Of a stretch of 64,000 nucleotides of DNA, positions 53,918 to 63,396 are shown in pieces; position 1 is the first letter of the stretch; each line of letters opens with the position of its first letter. The position numbers were made by a program, and so were the translations under genes. The notes beneath the pieces are model-generated. The model was not told where the DNA came from. It saw only the letters and a list, made by a program, of their open reading frames with translations, and made no database searches. This DNA comes from Cryobacterium sinapicolor (GTDB taxonomy: Bacteria; Actinomycetota; Actinomycetes; Actinomycetales; Microbacteriaceae), in contig NZ_SOGQ01000055.1 in the NCBI RefSeq assembly GCF_004403465.1, forward strand, positions 1 to 64,000. Direction: 5' to 3'.

Positions 53918-54930
53918 TGGCCAGCTTCTCCCAGTTCGGCAACGACCTGCACACCGGAAAGCGCTCATTCGACATCGTCGGGCGCCGCAAGACCTGGTAC
54001 TTGGTCGCCGTGGTGGCGCTCTTCGTGGCCATCGTGGTTCCTCAGCTGCGCGGCGGCTTCGTCTTCGGCATCGAGTTCACGGGTGGCTCCGAGTTCGTGG
54101 TCTCCCAGGTCGCCGAACAGGATCAGGCAGTGGCCGCCGACGCCGTGACCGAGGTCGTGCCCCTGGCGGTTCCGAAGGTGTCCAGCGTCAGCACCACCGG
54201 TATCCGCGTGCAGACCGACCAGCTCACCAGCGACGAGACCCGAGAGATTCGCGCCGCCCTGGCCGATGCCTACGCCGTGCCGGTCGAACAGGTCACCGCA
54301 TCCTTCATCGGCCCGGTCTGGGGCCAGGACATCACCGGTCAGGCTCTGCGCGGACTCATCATCTTCCTCGTGCTCGCCGCCATCGGCATGGCCCTGTACT
54401 TCCGCACCTGGAAGATGTCTCTCGCGGCCATGACCGCGCTGATGCACGACCTCGTCATCACCGCCGGGATCTACGGAATCACCGGATTCGAGATCACCCC
54501 CGCAGCCGTGATCGGATTCCTCACGATCCTCGGCTACTCGCTTTACGACACGGTCGTGGTTTTCGACAAGATTCGGGAGAACACCTCGGAGCCCGGCGCG
54601 GAGACGCGCACGTTCGCCGAGTCGGTGAACCTGGCCGTGAACCAAACCCTGGTGCGCTCGATCAACACTTCGGTCGTCGCCGTGCTGCCGGTCGCGTCGA
54701 TCCTCTTCATCGGAACCCTTGTGCTCGGTGCCGGCACCCTGCGGGACATCTCGCTGGCACTCCTGATCGGCATCATCGCCGGCGCCTACTCGACAATCTT
54801 CATCGCGTCCCCCCTGTACGCCCAGATCCGCTCCGCGGAGCCGGCTGTGCGGAAGTCCGACCAGAAGGTTCTCGCCCTGCGGGCCAAGGCCGGACCCGCT
54901 CCCAGGGTGGCGGAGGAAGTCCGCGCCTAG
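53917..54930 (+). CDS. secF: protein translocase subunit SecF
   Basis: A 337-residue membrane partner of SecD. The P1 domain lies after the first helix (FGIEFTGGSEFVVSQV is the family mark), and helices 2-6 follow from about residue 150, with the signature of helix 4 in GFLTILGYSLYDTVVVFDKIRE. The protein ends in a short basic tail (VRKSDQKVLALRAKAGPAP). ATG 53917 overlaps the secD stop by one base, so the pair is coupled. A hairpin at 54976 probably ends the transcript before relA. Confidence 0.95.
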   Translation: MASFSQFGNDLHTGKRSFDIVGRRKTWYLVAVVALFVAIVVPQLRGGFVFGIEFTGGSEFVVSQVAEQDQAVAADAVTEVVPLAVPKVSSVSTTGIRVQTDQLTSDETREIRAALADAYAVPVEQVTASFIGPVWGQDITGQALRGLIIFLVLAAIGMALYFRTWKMSLAAMTALMHDLVITAGIYGITGFEITPAAVIGFLTILGYSLYDTVVVFDKIRENTSEPGAETRTFAESVNLAVNQTLVRSINTSVVAVLPVASILFIGTLVLGAGTLRDISLALLIGIIAGAYSTIFIASPLYAQIRSAEPAVRKSDQKVLALRAKAGPAPRVAEEVRA

Positions 54931-54975
54931 GTGCACGGCCTGGACGGCAGATAGGCACGGGCAGGGCGGCCCGCA

Positions 54976-55009
54976 CCCGAGCCGGAAGTGGTATCCGATT
55001 CGGCTCGGG
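54976..55009 (+). terminator. hairpin between secF and relA
   Basis: CCCGAGCCG (54976-54984) and CGGCTCGGG (55001-55009) form a 9-bp stem with a 16-nt loop. No U-tract follows. It lies between secF and the -10-like element of relA, so it probably separates the two transcripts. Confidence 0.55.
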
Positions 55010-55015
55010 AGCGGT

Positions 55016-55021
55016 GATAAT
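55016..55021 (+). promoter_or_regulatory. relA -10 element
   Basis: GATAAT at 55016-55021 is 7 nt before ATG 55029, so this promoter could give a leaderless message starting at that codon, while GGAGGT at 55035-55040 favours the later ATG 55047. No -35 is clear. Confidence 0.4.
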
Positions 55022-55046
55022 TGATCAAATGGATGGAGGTGGCCAG

Positions 55047-57320
55047 ATGACCGAACTGACAACTCCTCCTGCCTCCCCGACACCGCTGCCGCCGGCTTCC
55101 CTCCGACGCCTGGTGCCACGGATCTTCTCCCGGGCCCAGCCCGTCGGCGCGGTCGACACGCTTCTGAAGACCGTGCGGATGCACCATCCCAAGGTGGATC
55201 TGTCGATCATCGAACGGGCCTACGTCACCGCGGAGCAGGCGCACGAAGGTCAGTTCCGCCGCAGCGGGGAGCCCTACATCACGCATCCGGTCGCGGTCGC
55301 GCAGATCCTGGCCGACCTGGGCATCGGACCCAAAACCGTCTCGGCTGCCCTGCTGCACGACACCGTGGAAGACACCGAGTACACGCTCGACCAACTGCGG
55401 ACCGACTACGGCGACGAGATCACCATGCTGGTCGACGGCGTCACCAAGCTGGACAAGGTCAAGTACGGCGACAGCACCCAGGCCGAGACCGTGCGCAAGA
55501 TGATCGTGGCCATGTCCAAGGACATCCGGGTACTGATCATCAAGCTCGCCGACCGGCTTCACAACGCGCGCACCTGGGGCTTCGTTCCCGCCGAGTCCGC
55601 GGTGCGGAAGGCCACCGAGACCCTGGAGATCTACGCGCCACTGGCACATCGGCTCGGCATCCAGACAATCAAGTGGGAACTCGAAGACCTCTCCTTCGCG
55701 GTGCTGTACCCCAAGCTGTACGCCGAGATCGACAGCCTCGTCAAGCAGCGCACCCCGCAGCGCGAAGAGTTCGTCCAGCACGTCATTGACTCGATCGTCG
55801 ACGATCTGAAGGCCGCCCGCATCCGAGGCAAGGTCGCCGGCCGGCCCAAGCAGTACTACTCGATCTACCAGAAGATGGTCGTGCGCGGCCGGGAGTTCGA
55901 CGACATCTACGATCTCGTCGGCATCCGGGTGCTCGTCAACTCGGTGCGGGACTGCTACGCGGTCCTCGGCGCTATCCATGCCCGCTGGACGCCCCTGCCC
56001 GGCCGGTTCAAGGACTACATCGCCACTCCCAAATTCAATCTGTATCAGTCCCTGCACACCACGGTCCTCGGTCCGAGCGGCCGCGCCGTGGAAATCCAGA
56101 TCCGAACCCAGGAGATGCACCAGCGCGCCGAATTCGGCGTGGCCTCGCACTGGAAGTACAAGGAACAGGTCAACGGCAAGAGTTCCGGGCCCGGCCCGCA
56201 GAGCGACACCGACATGGCCTGGCTCGCCCACATCTCCGACTGGCAGGCCGAAACGGCCGATCCGGGGGAGTTCCTCGACTCGTTGCGCTATGAGATCGGC
56301 GCCAAAGAGGTCTACGTCTTCACCCCCAAGGGCCGGGTCATCGGCCTGCCGGCCGACGCCACCCCCGTCGACTTCGCCTATGCCGTGCACACCGAGGTTG
56401 GCCATCGCACCATGGGCGCCAAAGTCAACGGACGTCTTGTCCCCCTGGAAAGCCCGCTCGTCACCGGAGACGTCGTCGAGGTCTTCACCTCCAAGAATCC
56501 CGACTCGGGGCCCAGCAAGGACTGGCTGAACTTCGTCAAGAGCCCGCGTGCCCGCAACAAGATCCGACAGTGGTTCACCAAGGAGCGCCGCGACGAGGCG
56601 ATCGAGCAGGGTCGGGACGCCATCGCGCGTGCCATGCGCAAGCAGAACCTGCCGCTGCAGAAGCTGATGAACCAGGACTCGTTCGCCGAGGTTGCCGCGG
56701 TGATGAAGTACGAGGACGTCTCCGCCCTGTACGCGGCCGTCGGCGAGGGGCATGTGTCGACCCAGTCGGTGCTGGAGAAGGTCGTCGCCACCCTGCAGAG
56801 CGTCGAGGAAAGCGACGCCACGGATCTGCCGTTCGCTCCACACGGCCGCACCCAGACGCTCCGCAACAGCGATTCGGGTATCCTTGTGCGCGGCGCCCCC
56901 GACATCCTGGTGAAACTGGCCCGCTGCTGCACGCCCGTTCCGGGCGACAAGGTAGTGGGGTTCATCACGCGCGGCGCCGGGGTTTCGGTGCACCAGGCAT
57001 CCTGTCGCAACGTGCAGTCCCTGCTCAAGGAACCTGAGCGCATGATCGACGTCGACTGGGCGCCGACCTCCAAGAGCCTCTTCCTGGTACAGATCCAGAT
57101 CGAGGCGCTCGACCGCTCCGGGCTGCTCTCCGACGTCACCCGGGTCCTGTCCGAGCATCACGTCAACATCCTCTCGGCGACCGTGCATACCTCCAGCGAT
57201 CGACTCGCGATCAGCCGTTTCGTCTTCGAAATGGGCGACACCACCCACCTGGACCGCGTGCTCAACGCCGTGCGCCGCATCGACGCCGTCTATGACGTGT
57301 ACCGCGTCAACGAGGGCTGA
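55047..57320 (+). CDS. relA: bifunctional (p)ppGpp synthetase/hydrolase RelA/SpoT
   Basis: A 757-residue stringent-response enzyme. The N-terminal HD hydrolase domain has ITHPVAVAQILADLG and LLHDTVEDTEYTLDQL, and the synthetase domain has GRFKDYIATPKFNLYQSLHT with DIYDLVGIRVLV. Then come the TGS domain (EVYVFTPKGRVIGLPADATP), a helical region with the conserved CCTPVPGDKVVGFI cysteines, and a C-terminal ACT domain (DRSGLLSDVTRVLSEHHVNI). Both catalytic halves look intact, so it makes and degrades (p)ppGpp. ATG 55047 has GGAGGT 6 nt upstream; ATG 55029 is an alternative, perhaps used by a leaderless message. Confidence 0.94.
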   Translation: MTELTTPPASPTPLPPASLRRLVPRIFSRAQPVGAVDTLLKTVRMHHPKVDLSIIERAYVTAEQAHEGQFRRSGEPYITHPVAVAQILADLGIGPKTVSAALLHDTVEDTEYTLDQLRTDYGDEITMLVDGVTKLDKVKYGDSTQAETVRKMIVAMSKDIRVLIIKLADRLHNARTWGFVPAESAVRKATETLEIYAPLAHRLGIQTIKWELEDLSFAVLYPKLYAEIDSLVKQRTPQREEFVQHVIDSIVDDLKAARIRGKVAGRPKQYYSIYQKMVVRGREFDDIYDLVGIRVLVNSVRDCYAVLGAIHARWTPLPGRFKDYIATPKFNLYQSLHTTVLGPSGRAVEIQIRTQEMHQRAEFGVASHWKYKEQVNGKSSGPGPQSDTDMAWLAHISDWQAETADPGEFLDSLRYEIGAKEVYVFTPKGRVIGLPADATPVDFAYAVHTEVGHRTMGAKVNGRLVPLESPLVTGDVVEVFTSKNPDSGPSKDWLNFVKSPRARNKIRQWFTKERRDEAIEQGRDAIARAMRKQNLPLQKLMNQDSFAEVAAVMKYEDVSALYAAVGEGHVSTQSVLEKVVATLQSVEESDATDLPFAPHGRTQTLRNSDSGILVRGAPDILVKLARCCTPVPGDKVVGFITRGAGVSVHQASCRNVQSLLKEPERMIDVDWAPTSKSLFLVQIQIEALDRSGLLSDVTRVLSEHHVNILSATVHTSSDRLAISRFVFEMGDTTHLDRVLNAVRRIDAVYDVYRVNEG

Positions 57321-57330
57321 GCGGGAGGCT

Positions 57331-57909
57331 TCAGTCCGGGCACGGATGCTCATCGAGGTACCGTTGCACCTCCCGCAGGCGGGTGAGGGTCTTAGCCTTG
57401 AACGGCTGGTTCGGGGCCAGGCACAGGCGCTGGGCGGGCTCGACGCTGGTGCACCCGGCCAGCCGCAGCAGGGCGGCGATGAGCGGAACCCGGGCGTCGT
57501 CGGCGGTCTCCCCGGGGCAGCGGGCGAGGTCGATGGCAGTGCGCAGGGGGAGTGTGACCCGGAGGTCGGAGATGGTCTGCAACTGGTCCGCGGGAGCGCG
57601 GACCTCTCGGATCTGCAGCCGGGGTGAGGGCACCAGCTTCATCCGGGCGGACGTCTGCACGCAGAAGTGGTGACGGCGGGGCTCCGGGGCCAAACCGTAG
57701 ATCCAGGCAGCGGTCAGTCGTTCCGCGATGGCCCGCGACGACCTGATCAGCAAGCCGACGGCACGGGCGCGCCCGGCCGGGTCGTCGACTACGTCAACCG
57801 GGCACCAGAAGTCGCCCAGCGGGAAGAGTTCCCCGTCAAGACGGGCCCCGCACAGTTCCGCGAGCGGCAGGTCGCGGGCCGAGAGCACTGCAGGAAGGCG
57901 TGAGTTCAT
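57331..57909 (-). CDS. AbiEi-like antitoxin domain protein
   Basis: A 192-residue protein that resembles the AbiEi-type antitoxin fold (VLSARDLPLAELCGARLDGE, then AIAERLTAAWIYGLAPEP and VTLPLRTAIDLARCPGE). Type IV AbiEi proteins repress their toxin partner AbiEii (a nucleotidyltransferase), but no such toxin gene is next to it: the neighbours are relA, convergent 10 nt away, and the DUF349 gene. Many actinobacterial solo copies exist and are not known to be antitoxins. ATG 57909 is used on the family start. The assignment is from pattern only. Confidence 0.5.
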   Translation of the reverse strand: MNSRLPAVLSARDLPLAELCGARLDGELFPLGDFWCPVDVVDDPAGRARAVGLLIRSSRAIAERLTAAWIYGLAPEPRRHHFCVQTSARMKLVPSPRLQIREVRAPADQLQTISDLRVTLPLRTAIDLARCPGETADDARVPLIAALLRLAGCTSVEPAQRLCLAPNQPFKAKTLTRLREVQRYLDEHPCPD

Positions 57910-57949
57910 CGACCAAGCGTGCGACCCGGTGCGCACCCGCCCCACGAAA

Positions 57950-57977
57950 AACGGGGATCTGTGGACAGATCCCCGTT
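57950..57977 (-). terminator. terminator of the DUF349 gene
   Basis: Arms 57950-57961 and 57966-57977 pair over 12 bp (AACGGGGATCTG with CAGATCCCCGTT) around a 4-nt loop. Read leftward, the stem is followed by TTTCGTGGG, giving a T-run, which fits the end of the DUF349 transcript. Confidence 0.85.
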
Positions 57978-57998
57978 CGTCGTGCTGTGGACGGCGCT

Positions 57999-59231
57999 TT
58001 ACTGGCCGATGGCCTTCAGCCACGCCTTGCGGGTCTCGAGAGCCTCCGTGGCTTCCGTGATCGCCGCTGCGTCCCCACCAGCCTGCGCGACGGCCAGCTC
58101 GGCCTCAAGCTTGGCAATGGCATCGTGCAGCTGGCCGGCCAGACCCTCGGCGCGCGCCTTGGTCTCCGGGTTGTTGCGCTTCCAGTGGTCGTCGTCGAGC
58201 TTGCGCACGGCAGCCTCGACCTTGCGCATGCGGTCCTCGACGGACTTGACCGAGTCGCGCGGCACCTTGCCGATGTCGTCCCACCGGCGCTGGATGGAAC
58301 TCAGCGCGGCGCGCGCCTTGGCCCGGTCCGTCTCCGTCAGCAGAAGTTCGGCCTCGGTGAGGAGCTCGAGCTTCAGAGTCAGGTTGCCTGCGAACTCCTC
58401 GTCGTCGTGCGCGTCGATTTCAGACTTGACCGAGTAGAGCACGTCGCCGGCCGCTTTGAACTTGGCCCACATCGCGTCGTCCTGCTTCTTTCCGCTGCGG
58501 CCCGCGAGCTTCCACTCGTCGAGGAGGTTGCGGTAGGCCGGGATACCATCGGCGCCCTTAGGTGCGAGGGCCTCGGCCTGCTCGATCAGGTGCTGCTTGC
58601 GGTTGCGAACGTCCTTGTGGGCGCTGTCCAGCTCGGCGAAGAACGCCTTGCGGTTCTGCTCGATCGTGGTTCGGGCCGCACGGAACCGCTTCCACAGGTC
58701 GTTCGCCTCACCCTTGGGGATACGCGGGGCGTCGTGCTGGTGGGCCTGCCACTTCGCGAACAACGCTTCGAGTGCGGCGCTGGTCTGCTTCCACTGCGTC
58801 TTGGCCGGGTCTTCGGCGGCGAGAGCCTCGGCCTCGGCGACGATCGCGGCACGCTCGGCGACGGCGGCGGTCGCTGCGGCCTTCGCGTCGGCACCCTGCT
58901 GTTCGGTGAGCTCCGTCACTGCGCCGCCGAGGGCACCCAGGCGAGCGGCCAGCGCTGCCAGGTTGCCGACCGCGTTCGCGTTCGCCACGGTCTCCGTCAG
59001 GTGCTTGACGGATTTCGCGATGTCGGCGGCAGGTGCGCCACCCTTGGCGCGCTGCTCGAGAAGCGTGACCTGGCCGTTGAGCTCAACGTATTTACGTTCG
59101 AAGTAGGCAAGTGCCTCTTCCGGCGTCGCGTCGGGGTACTGTCCGACGGCGCGTTCGCCTGTTGCTTCGCGCACGTAAACCGTGCCGGTTTCGTCTACGC
59201 GACCCCATGGTTGCTGATCTGTCGTAGTCAA
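57999..59231 (-). CDS. DUF349 domain-containing protein
   Basis: A 410-residue helical protein made of several DUF349 repeats of about 75 residues, each with a Trp near the start (AYFERKYVELNGQVTLLEQ, ANDLWKRFRAARTTIEQNRK, DDAMWAKFKAAGDVLYSVKS, RRWDDIGKVPRDSVKSVEDR). Such proteins have a coiled-coil or spectrin-like build and unknown function. The start is uncertain: TTG 59231 has AAGGTGAGG just upstream and matches related proteins, while GTG 59240 is three codons earlier. It is the only gene on its transcript and ends at the hairpin at 57950. Confidence 0.85.
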   Translation of the reverse strand: MTTTDQQPWGRVDETGTVYVREATGERAVGQYPDATPEEALAYFERKYVELNGQVTLLEQRAKGGAPAADIAKSVKHLTETVANANAVGNLAALAARLGALGGAVTELTEQQGADAKAAATAAVAERAAIVAEAEALAAEDPAKTQWKQTSAALEALFAKWQAHQHDAPRIPKGEANDLWKRFRAARTTIEQNRKAFFAELDSAHKDVRNRKQHLIEQAEALAPKGADGIPAYRNLLDEWKLAGRSGKKQDDAMWAKFKAAGDVLYSVKSEIDAHDDEEFAGNLTLKLELLTEAELLLTETDRAKARAALSSIQRRWDDIGKVPRDSVKSVEDRMRKVEAAVRKLDDDHWKRNNPETKARAEGLAGQLHDAIAKLEAELAVAQAGGDAAAITEATEALETRKAWLKAIGQ

Positions 59232-59320
59232 GAGCCTCACCTTATTGATGTCGTTGTGTGCTCACAAGTGAGCCAATACCCGGTCAAGCCTATTGCAAGC
59301 CCGCGCGCTGTTTGTCTGTT

Positions 59321-60121
59321 CTACTGAACTGATACCTGAGTGATGCTGGTCGGAACCTGCGGGGTGCCGTCCGAAGAGCCGTCGGCAACGCCGGCATCCG
59401 TGATCTTGGCCTTGATATCGTCCAGTCCATCGGTCACCCGGCCGAGGACCGTGTAGCCGCCCACCGCGTCCGCGGGGATGGTCGTGTCCTCGTAGACGAT
59501 GAAGAACTGGCTGCCCATACTGTAGGCGTTTCCGCCCTGTCGGGCCATGGCCAGGGTGCCGGCCGGGTACACGTCGCCCTCGGGGGCGTTCTCGATCGGA
59601 CCATAGCTGTAGCCGGGGCCACCTGACCCCGTTCCGTCCGGGTCACCGCACTGCAGTACGAAGAAACCGCCGTCGGTGAGCCGGTGACAGGTCACGTCCT
59701 GGTAGAAACCGGTGTTGATCAGGTCGATGGTTGAGGACACCGCCTGAGGGGCGAGGGCTCCGTCCAGCTCGATCTCGAGGGGGATGTCGTTGAGGGCGAG
59801 GGTGCCTGTCCAGGCGCGGTCCTCCGCCAGGGTGCTGGACGGCACGTCGCCGGTGTTCCCGTCATCCGCCGGTGCGGCGGACGCGCTGGGGGAGTCGGAG
59901 GCTGCGGCGGAGGGAGCCGTGTCGCCGGGGCCCTCGGCGAAGAACAGAACCTGGGCGCCGACGGCCAGGGCCACAACCGCGACCACACCGACGCCGGCGA
60001 TGAGGTTGTCCCGGCGGCGCCGTGTCACCTGCTGCGCATTCACCGCGCGCCGAGCCTGGAAGGCGCGCACTCGCACCCGACCCTCCCGGGCCTCACGTTC
60101 TTGCTTCTTGTTCGGTACCAC
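59321..60121 (-). CDS. cyclophilin-type peptidylprolyl isomerase, membrane-anchored
   Basis: A 266-residue protein with a basic N-terminus (KKQEREAREGRVRVRAFQAR), one membrane helix near residues 40-62 (LIAGVGVVAVVALAVGAQVL), a Ser/Ala/Asp-rich spacer, and an extracellular cyclophilin domain of about 160 residues: NTGFYQDVTCHRLTDGGFFV, DPDGTGSGGPGYSYGPIEN and MGSQFFIVYEDT. It would assist folding of exported proteins. GTG 60121 has GGAGG about 7 nt upstream. It is divergent from rarA, with 175 nt between the start codons. Confidence 0.93.
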   Translation of the reverse strand: MVPNKKQEREAREGRVRVRAFQARRAVNAQQVTRRRRDNLIAGVGVVAVVALAVGAQVLFFAEGPGDTAPSAAASDSPSASAAPADDGNTGDVPSSTLAEDRAWTGTLALNDIPLEIELDGALAPQAVSSTIDLINTGFYQDVTCHRLTDGGFFVLQCGDPDGTGSGGPGYSYGPIENAPEGDVYPAGTLAMARQGGNAYSMGSQFFIVYEDTTIPADAVGGYTVLGRVTDGLDDIKAKITDAGVADGSSDGTPQVPTSITQVSVQ

Positions 60122-60296
60122 GTCGTAGCCTCCAGGCTGCCTCCGGAAGAGGCCCGATCGAGCAGTGACGGCTCCGGCGTCTAGCGCCTGAACCACGTTG
60201 AACTCTACGCAACCCGGGGAGGGCAGACAAACATCCGCTCCGAGCAGCGCCGGATTCAGGATCGGCCCGGTCACCGGCACAAACTACGCTGGTTCC

Positions 60297-61637
60297 ATGG
60301 TGGATTCACAACCGGGACTGCGCAGCGGCGCCACACCCCTTGCCGTGCGGATGCGCCCGACGAGCCTCGAGGAGGTCGCCGGCCAGAAGCACCTGCTCAC
60401 ACCCGGCTCCCCGCTGGTCAGCCTGGCCAGTGACAAGACGGGGGAGCAGGGCGCAGTCTCCGTCATCCTGTGGGGCCCGCCCGGAACCGGTAAGACCACC
60501 CTGGCTCAGGCCATCGCGCGCAGCTCGGGGCGACGGTTCGTCGAACTGTCCGCCGTGTCGGCCGGCGTGCGGGATGTGCGCCAGGTGATGGAGGAGGCAC
60601 GCACGAGCCGGGACCTCTACGGACTCTCCACCGTGCTGTTCCTCGACGAGATCCACCGGTTCAGCAAGGCCCAGCAGGACGCCCTCCTCCCCGGGGTGGA
60701 GAACGGGGTCATCATCCTCGTGGCCGCCACCACCGAGAACCCCTCGTTCTCCGTCATCTCGCCGCTGCTGTCGCGTTCCCTGTTGCTGACCCTCGAGACG
60801 CTGAGCGACGACGATCTCGGCATCGTCGTCGACCGGGCCGTCGTCGACCCCCGCGGCCTGGCCGACCGATTCGTGCTCGACGCCGAGGCCCGGGCCGCGA
60901 TCATCCGTCTCGCGTCGGGTGACGCCCGGCGGGCGCTGACTGCCCTGGAAGCCGGTTCGGTGGCCGCGGCGTCCTCCGTCGACGCGGAGTCTGCCGCCAA
61001 GCCGGTCATCACGACCGAGATCGTCGCCCTCGCCGTGGACCGTGCGCTGCTGCGCTACGACCGCAACGGCGATGAGCACTACGACGTCATCAGCGCCTTC
61101 ATCAAATCGGTGCGCGGTTCGGACGTCGACGCGTCCCTGCACTATCTCGCGCGCATGATCGAGGCCGGCGAAGATCCCCGGTTCATCTGCCGCCGCATCA
61201 TCGTGCTGGCCTCGGAGGACATCGGCATGGCCGACCCGCAGGCACTGCTGATCGCCATCGCGGCAGCGGACGCCGTGCAGTACATCGGCATGCCCGAGGG
61301 GCGTATCCCGCTCGCGCAGGCCGTCGTGCATCTCGCGACCGCACCCAAGTCCAATGCCGCCTATCTGGCCTTGGATGCGGCCATCGCCGATGTGCGCAGC
61401 GGCAAGACCGGCCGGGTACCCAAACCCTTGCGGGATGCCCACTATCCGGGCGCCAAACGCCTCGGCCACGGCAAGGGCTACAAGTACCCCCACGACGACG
61501 CCCTCGGCGTGCTCGCCCAGCAGTACCCGCCGGACGAGCTCACCGAGGTGCGCTACTACGAGCCGACCGAGCATGGGCACGAGCGCGAGGTGTCGGCCCG
61601 CCTCGCCAAGCTACGGAAGATCATCCGTGCCCGGTAG
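60297..61637 (+). CDS. rarA: replication-associated recombination protein RarA (AAA ATPase)
   Basis: A 446-residue AAA+ protein of the MgsA/WRNIP1 family that acts at stalled replication forks. Walker A is [17 protein letters not shown], Walker B is [16 protein letters not shown], and sensor 1 is [19 protein letters not shown]. The C-terminal part has the helical tetramerisation region with [16 protein letters not shown] and [18 protein letters not shown] 60297 fits the family start. rpsD follows after 215 nt with its own likely promoter. Confidence 0.94.
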   Translation: MVDSQPGLRSGATPLAVRMRPTSLEEVAGQKHLLTPGSPLVSLASDKTGEQGAVSVILWGPPGTGKTTLAQAIARSSGRRFVELSAVSAGVRDVRQVMEEARTSRDLYGLSTVLFLDEIHRFSKAQQDALLPGVENGVIILVAATTENPSFSVISPLLSRSLLLTLETLSDDDLGIVVDRAVVDPRGLADRFVLDAEARAAIIRLASGDARRALTALEAGSVAAASSVDAESAAKPVITTEIVALAVDRALLRYDRNGDEHYDVISAFIKSVRGSDVDASLHYLARMIEAGEDPRFICRRIIVLASEDIGMADPQALLIAIAAADAVQYIGMPEGRIPLAQAVVHLATAPKSNAAYLALDAAIADVRSGKTGRVPKPLRDAHYPGAKRLGHGKGYKYPHDDALGVLAQQYPPDELTEVRYYEPTEHGHEREVSARLAKLRKIIRAR

Positions 61638-61852
61638 GCGGCCCGAGCGTGACGCTGTGCTAGCCTGAATTGTGCCTACAACTGGAATCGGCATGCGGCT
61701 GCGTCCGATTTCAGTCTGGATGGGTTTCGCTCTGTAGCCGGGCGTCCCGTGGCACCACCCCTCTGAACTCCCATGACGCCGTGCCTGTGCGGTCAGACTC
61801 GCCGGCCCGCGCCCTGGTTTCCCCTTGTTTGCAGTTCCATCGAAAGGACACC

Positions 61853-62482
61853 GTGTCTACCAAGTCACGTACCCGCAGTAAGACCCGCCTCTCGCGGGCC
61901 CTGGGCATCGCCCTGACCCCGAAGGCCGCTCGCTACCTCGAGAAGCGTCCGTACGCACCGGGCGAGCACGGTCGCACCAAGCGCAAGACCGACTCCGACT
62001 ACGCCGTCCGTCTCCGCGAAAAGCAGCGCTTACGCGCCCAGTACGGCATCCGCGAAGCTCAGCTTAAGATCGCGTTCGAGGAAGCTCGCCGCGCCCAGGG
62101 ACTGACCGGTGAAAACCTCGTCGAGATCCTCGAGACCCGTCTCGACGCTCTTCTCGTCCGCTCCGCCATCGCCCGCACCACCGCTCAGGCCCGTCAGATG
62201 ATCGTGCACCGTCACATCCTGATCGATGGCCAATTGGTCGACCGACCCTCCTTCCGCGTGAAGCCGGGTCAGCTCATCCACGTCAAGCCCAAGAGCGAAG
62301 CCATGGAGCCGTTCCAGGTTGCAGCAGCCGGCGGTCACGTCGACGTTCTGCCCAAGCTCCCCGCGTACCTCGAGGTCGAGATCGACAAGCTGCAGGCCCG
62401 CCTCGTGCGCCGCCCGAAGCGCATCGAAATCCCCGTGACGTGTGAAGTCCAGCTCGTCGTCGAGTACTACGCGGCCCGCTAA
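61853..62482 (+). CDS. rpsD: 30S ribosomal protein S4
   Basis: A 209-residue ribosomal protein that nucleates 30S assembly on 16S rRNA. The N-terminus (TRLSRALGIALTPKAARYLE) lacks the four zinc-ligand cysteines, so this is the Cys-free (C-minus) paralogue type. The S4 RNA-binding domain is in LETRLDALLVRSAIARTTAQ and RQMIVHRHILIDGQLVDRPS. GTG 61853 has GAAAGGA upstream. The leader is 215 nt, and S4 autoregulates translation in some bacteria; the gene is far from any other ribosomal protein gene, as is common for rpsD in actinobacteria. Confidence 0.96.
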   Translation: MSTKSRTRSKTRLSRALGIALTPKAARYLEKRPYAPGEHGRTKRKTDSDYAVRLREKQRLRAQYGIREAQLKIAFEEARRAQGLTGENLVEILETRLDALLVRSAIARTTAQARQMIVHRHILIDGQLVDRPSFRVKPGQLIHVKPKSEAMEPFQVAAAGGHVDVLPKLPAYLEVEIDKLQARLVRRPKRIEIPVTCEVQLVVEYYAAR

Positions 62483-62532
62483 ACTCGGTCCACCCGCACC
62501 GCCGGCAGGCGCTGCAACTGAACTACGCTGGA

Positions 62533-62564
62533 GAGCGGATCACCCGTGGGGTGGTCCGCTCTTT
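62533..62564 (+). terminator. rpsD terminator
   Basis: The stem GAGCGGATCACCC (62533-62545) pairs with 62549-62561 with one G-U pair and a 3-nt loop, and is followed by TTT. It lies 50 nt after the rpsD stop and just before the DUF948 gene. Confidence 0.85.
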
Positions 62565-62615
62565 GCGTAGGCGCACCTGCTCGTGAATGCCGAATCTGGA
62601 ATGGATGGTTGGTCA

Positions 62616-62990
62616 ATGTCGGGTGGAGATATCGTCGGGCTCGTGTTTGCGGCTGCCTTCCTGGGGCTGGTCGGGTTCCTGGCCGTGCCGCTGTTCAAAC
62701 TCGGCCGGGTCTTCGACGAGACGACCCTGGCCATCCGTGACCTGACCCACAGCGCCACGCCGCTGCTCGAAGAATCCACCAAGACCATCCAGGAGACCAA
62801 CGCCCAGCTGGCCCGGGTCGACACCATCACCTCGAACGTGGCGGATGTCACGGGCAACGTCTCCGCGCTGGTCGCCCTCGTCGCGGCCACCGTCGGCGGA
62901 CCGCTGGTCAAGCTCGCCGGCTTCTCCGCGGGGGTGCGCGCAGCCCTCGGGGGTGCCCGCCCGGGCGGCACCCGTCGGCGCCTCAGGTAG
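62616..62990 (+). CDS. DUF948 domain-containing protein
   Basis: A 124-residue protein with an N-terminal membrane helix (IVGLVFAAAFLGLVGFLAVP) and a helical, coiled-coil-like part (TTLAIRDLTHSATPLLEEST, then VDTITSNVADVTGNVSALVA). DUF948 proteins are common in Gram-positive bacteria and often sit near a YtxH-type gene, as here. The function is unknown. ATG 62616 is used because it begins MSGGDIVGL as in relatives and has GGATGG about 9 nt upstream; earlier starts at 62583 and 62601 are in frame. Confidence 0.85.
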   Translation: MSGGDIVGLVFAAAFLGLVGFLAVPLFKLGRVFDETTLAIRDLTHSATPLLEESTKTIQETNAQLARVDTITSNVADVTGNVSALVALVAATVGGPLVKLAGFSAGVRAALGGARPGGTRRRLR

Positions 62991-63124
62991 TCGGGTACTC
63001 TGGGAGGGAGCCGGCCCCGTCTGGGATTCGCCGGTCAGGCGGTCGTTCGAGGCACTCGAACCGCCGGGAGCACCATCGTTTCAGCACCTATCTGGGTCTC
63101 CACACATATTCAGGGAGCATTGTC

Positions 63125-63355
63125 ATGAAGAGTTTCATCTGGTTTGTCGTCGGCGTGACTACGGGGCTCCTGTTTGCCCGTGAAGGCGGCAAGACGCGTC
63201 AGGGCAAGCAATTCTTCGCCGACCTCGACACCAAGGCGCGGGAATTCGGCGAGGCCATCTCGGACGGCTATCGCAAGCGCGAGGCCGAGCTGCGGGACGC
63301 CATCGGCGACATCGCGTCGGACACCGAAGGCGCGATCGACAACCTCGCCAAGTAA
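63125..63355 (+). CDS. YtxH-like small membrane protein
   Basis: A 76-residue protein with one N-terminal membrane helix ([20 protein letters not shown]) followed by a Lys/Arg/Glu/Asp-rich amphipathic helical region, as in the YtxH/DUF6167-like small proteins that pair with DUF948. ATG 63125 has CAGGGAGC about 8 nt upstream. The function is unknown. It follows the DUF948 gene by 134 nt and precedes alaS by 41 nt, a neighbourhood widely kept in actinobacteria. Confidence 0.8.
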   Translation: MKSFIWFVVGVTTGLLFAREGGKTRQGKQFFADLDTKAREFGEAISDGYRKREAELRDAIGDIASDTEGAIDNLAK

Positions 63356-63396
63356 GTGACATCCCATCTTTTCCGCTACAACGAACTACGGAACTA

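Noticed and set aside
53748-55046. Continuous open frame leading into relA from inside secD/secF
   Set aside because: The part before 55029 lies in another frame of secD and secF, both of which are clear genes. Only the part from 55029/55047 matches RelA.
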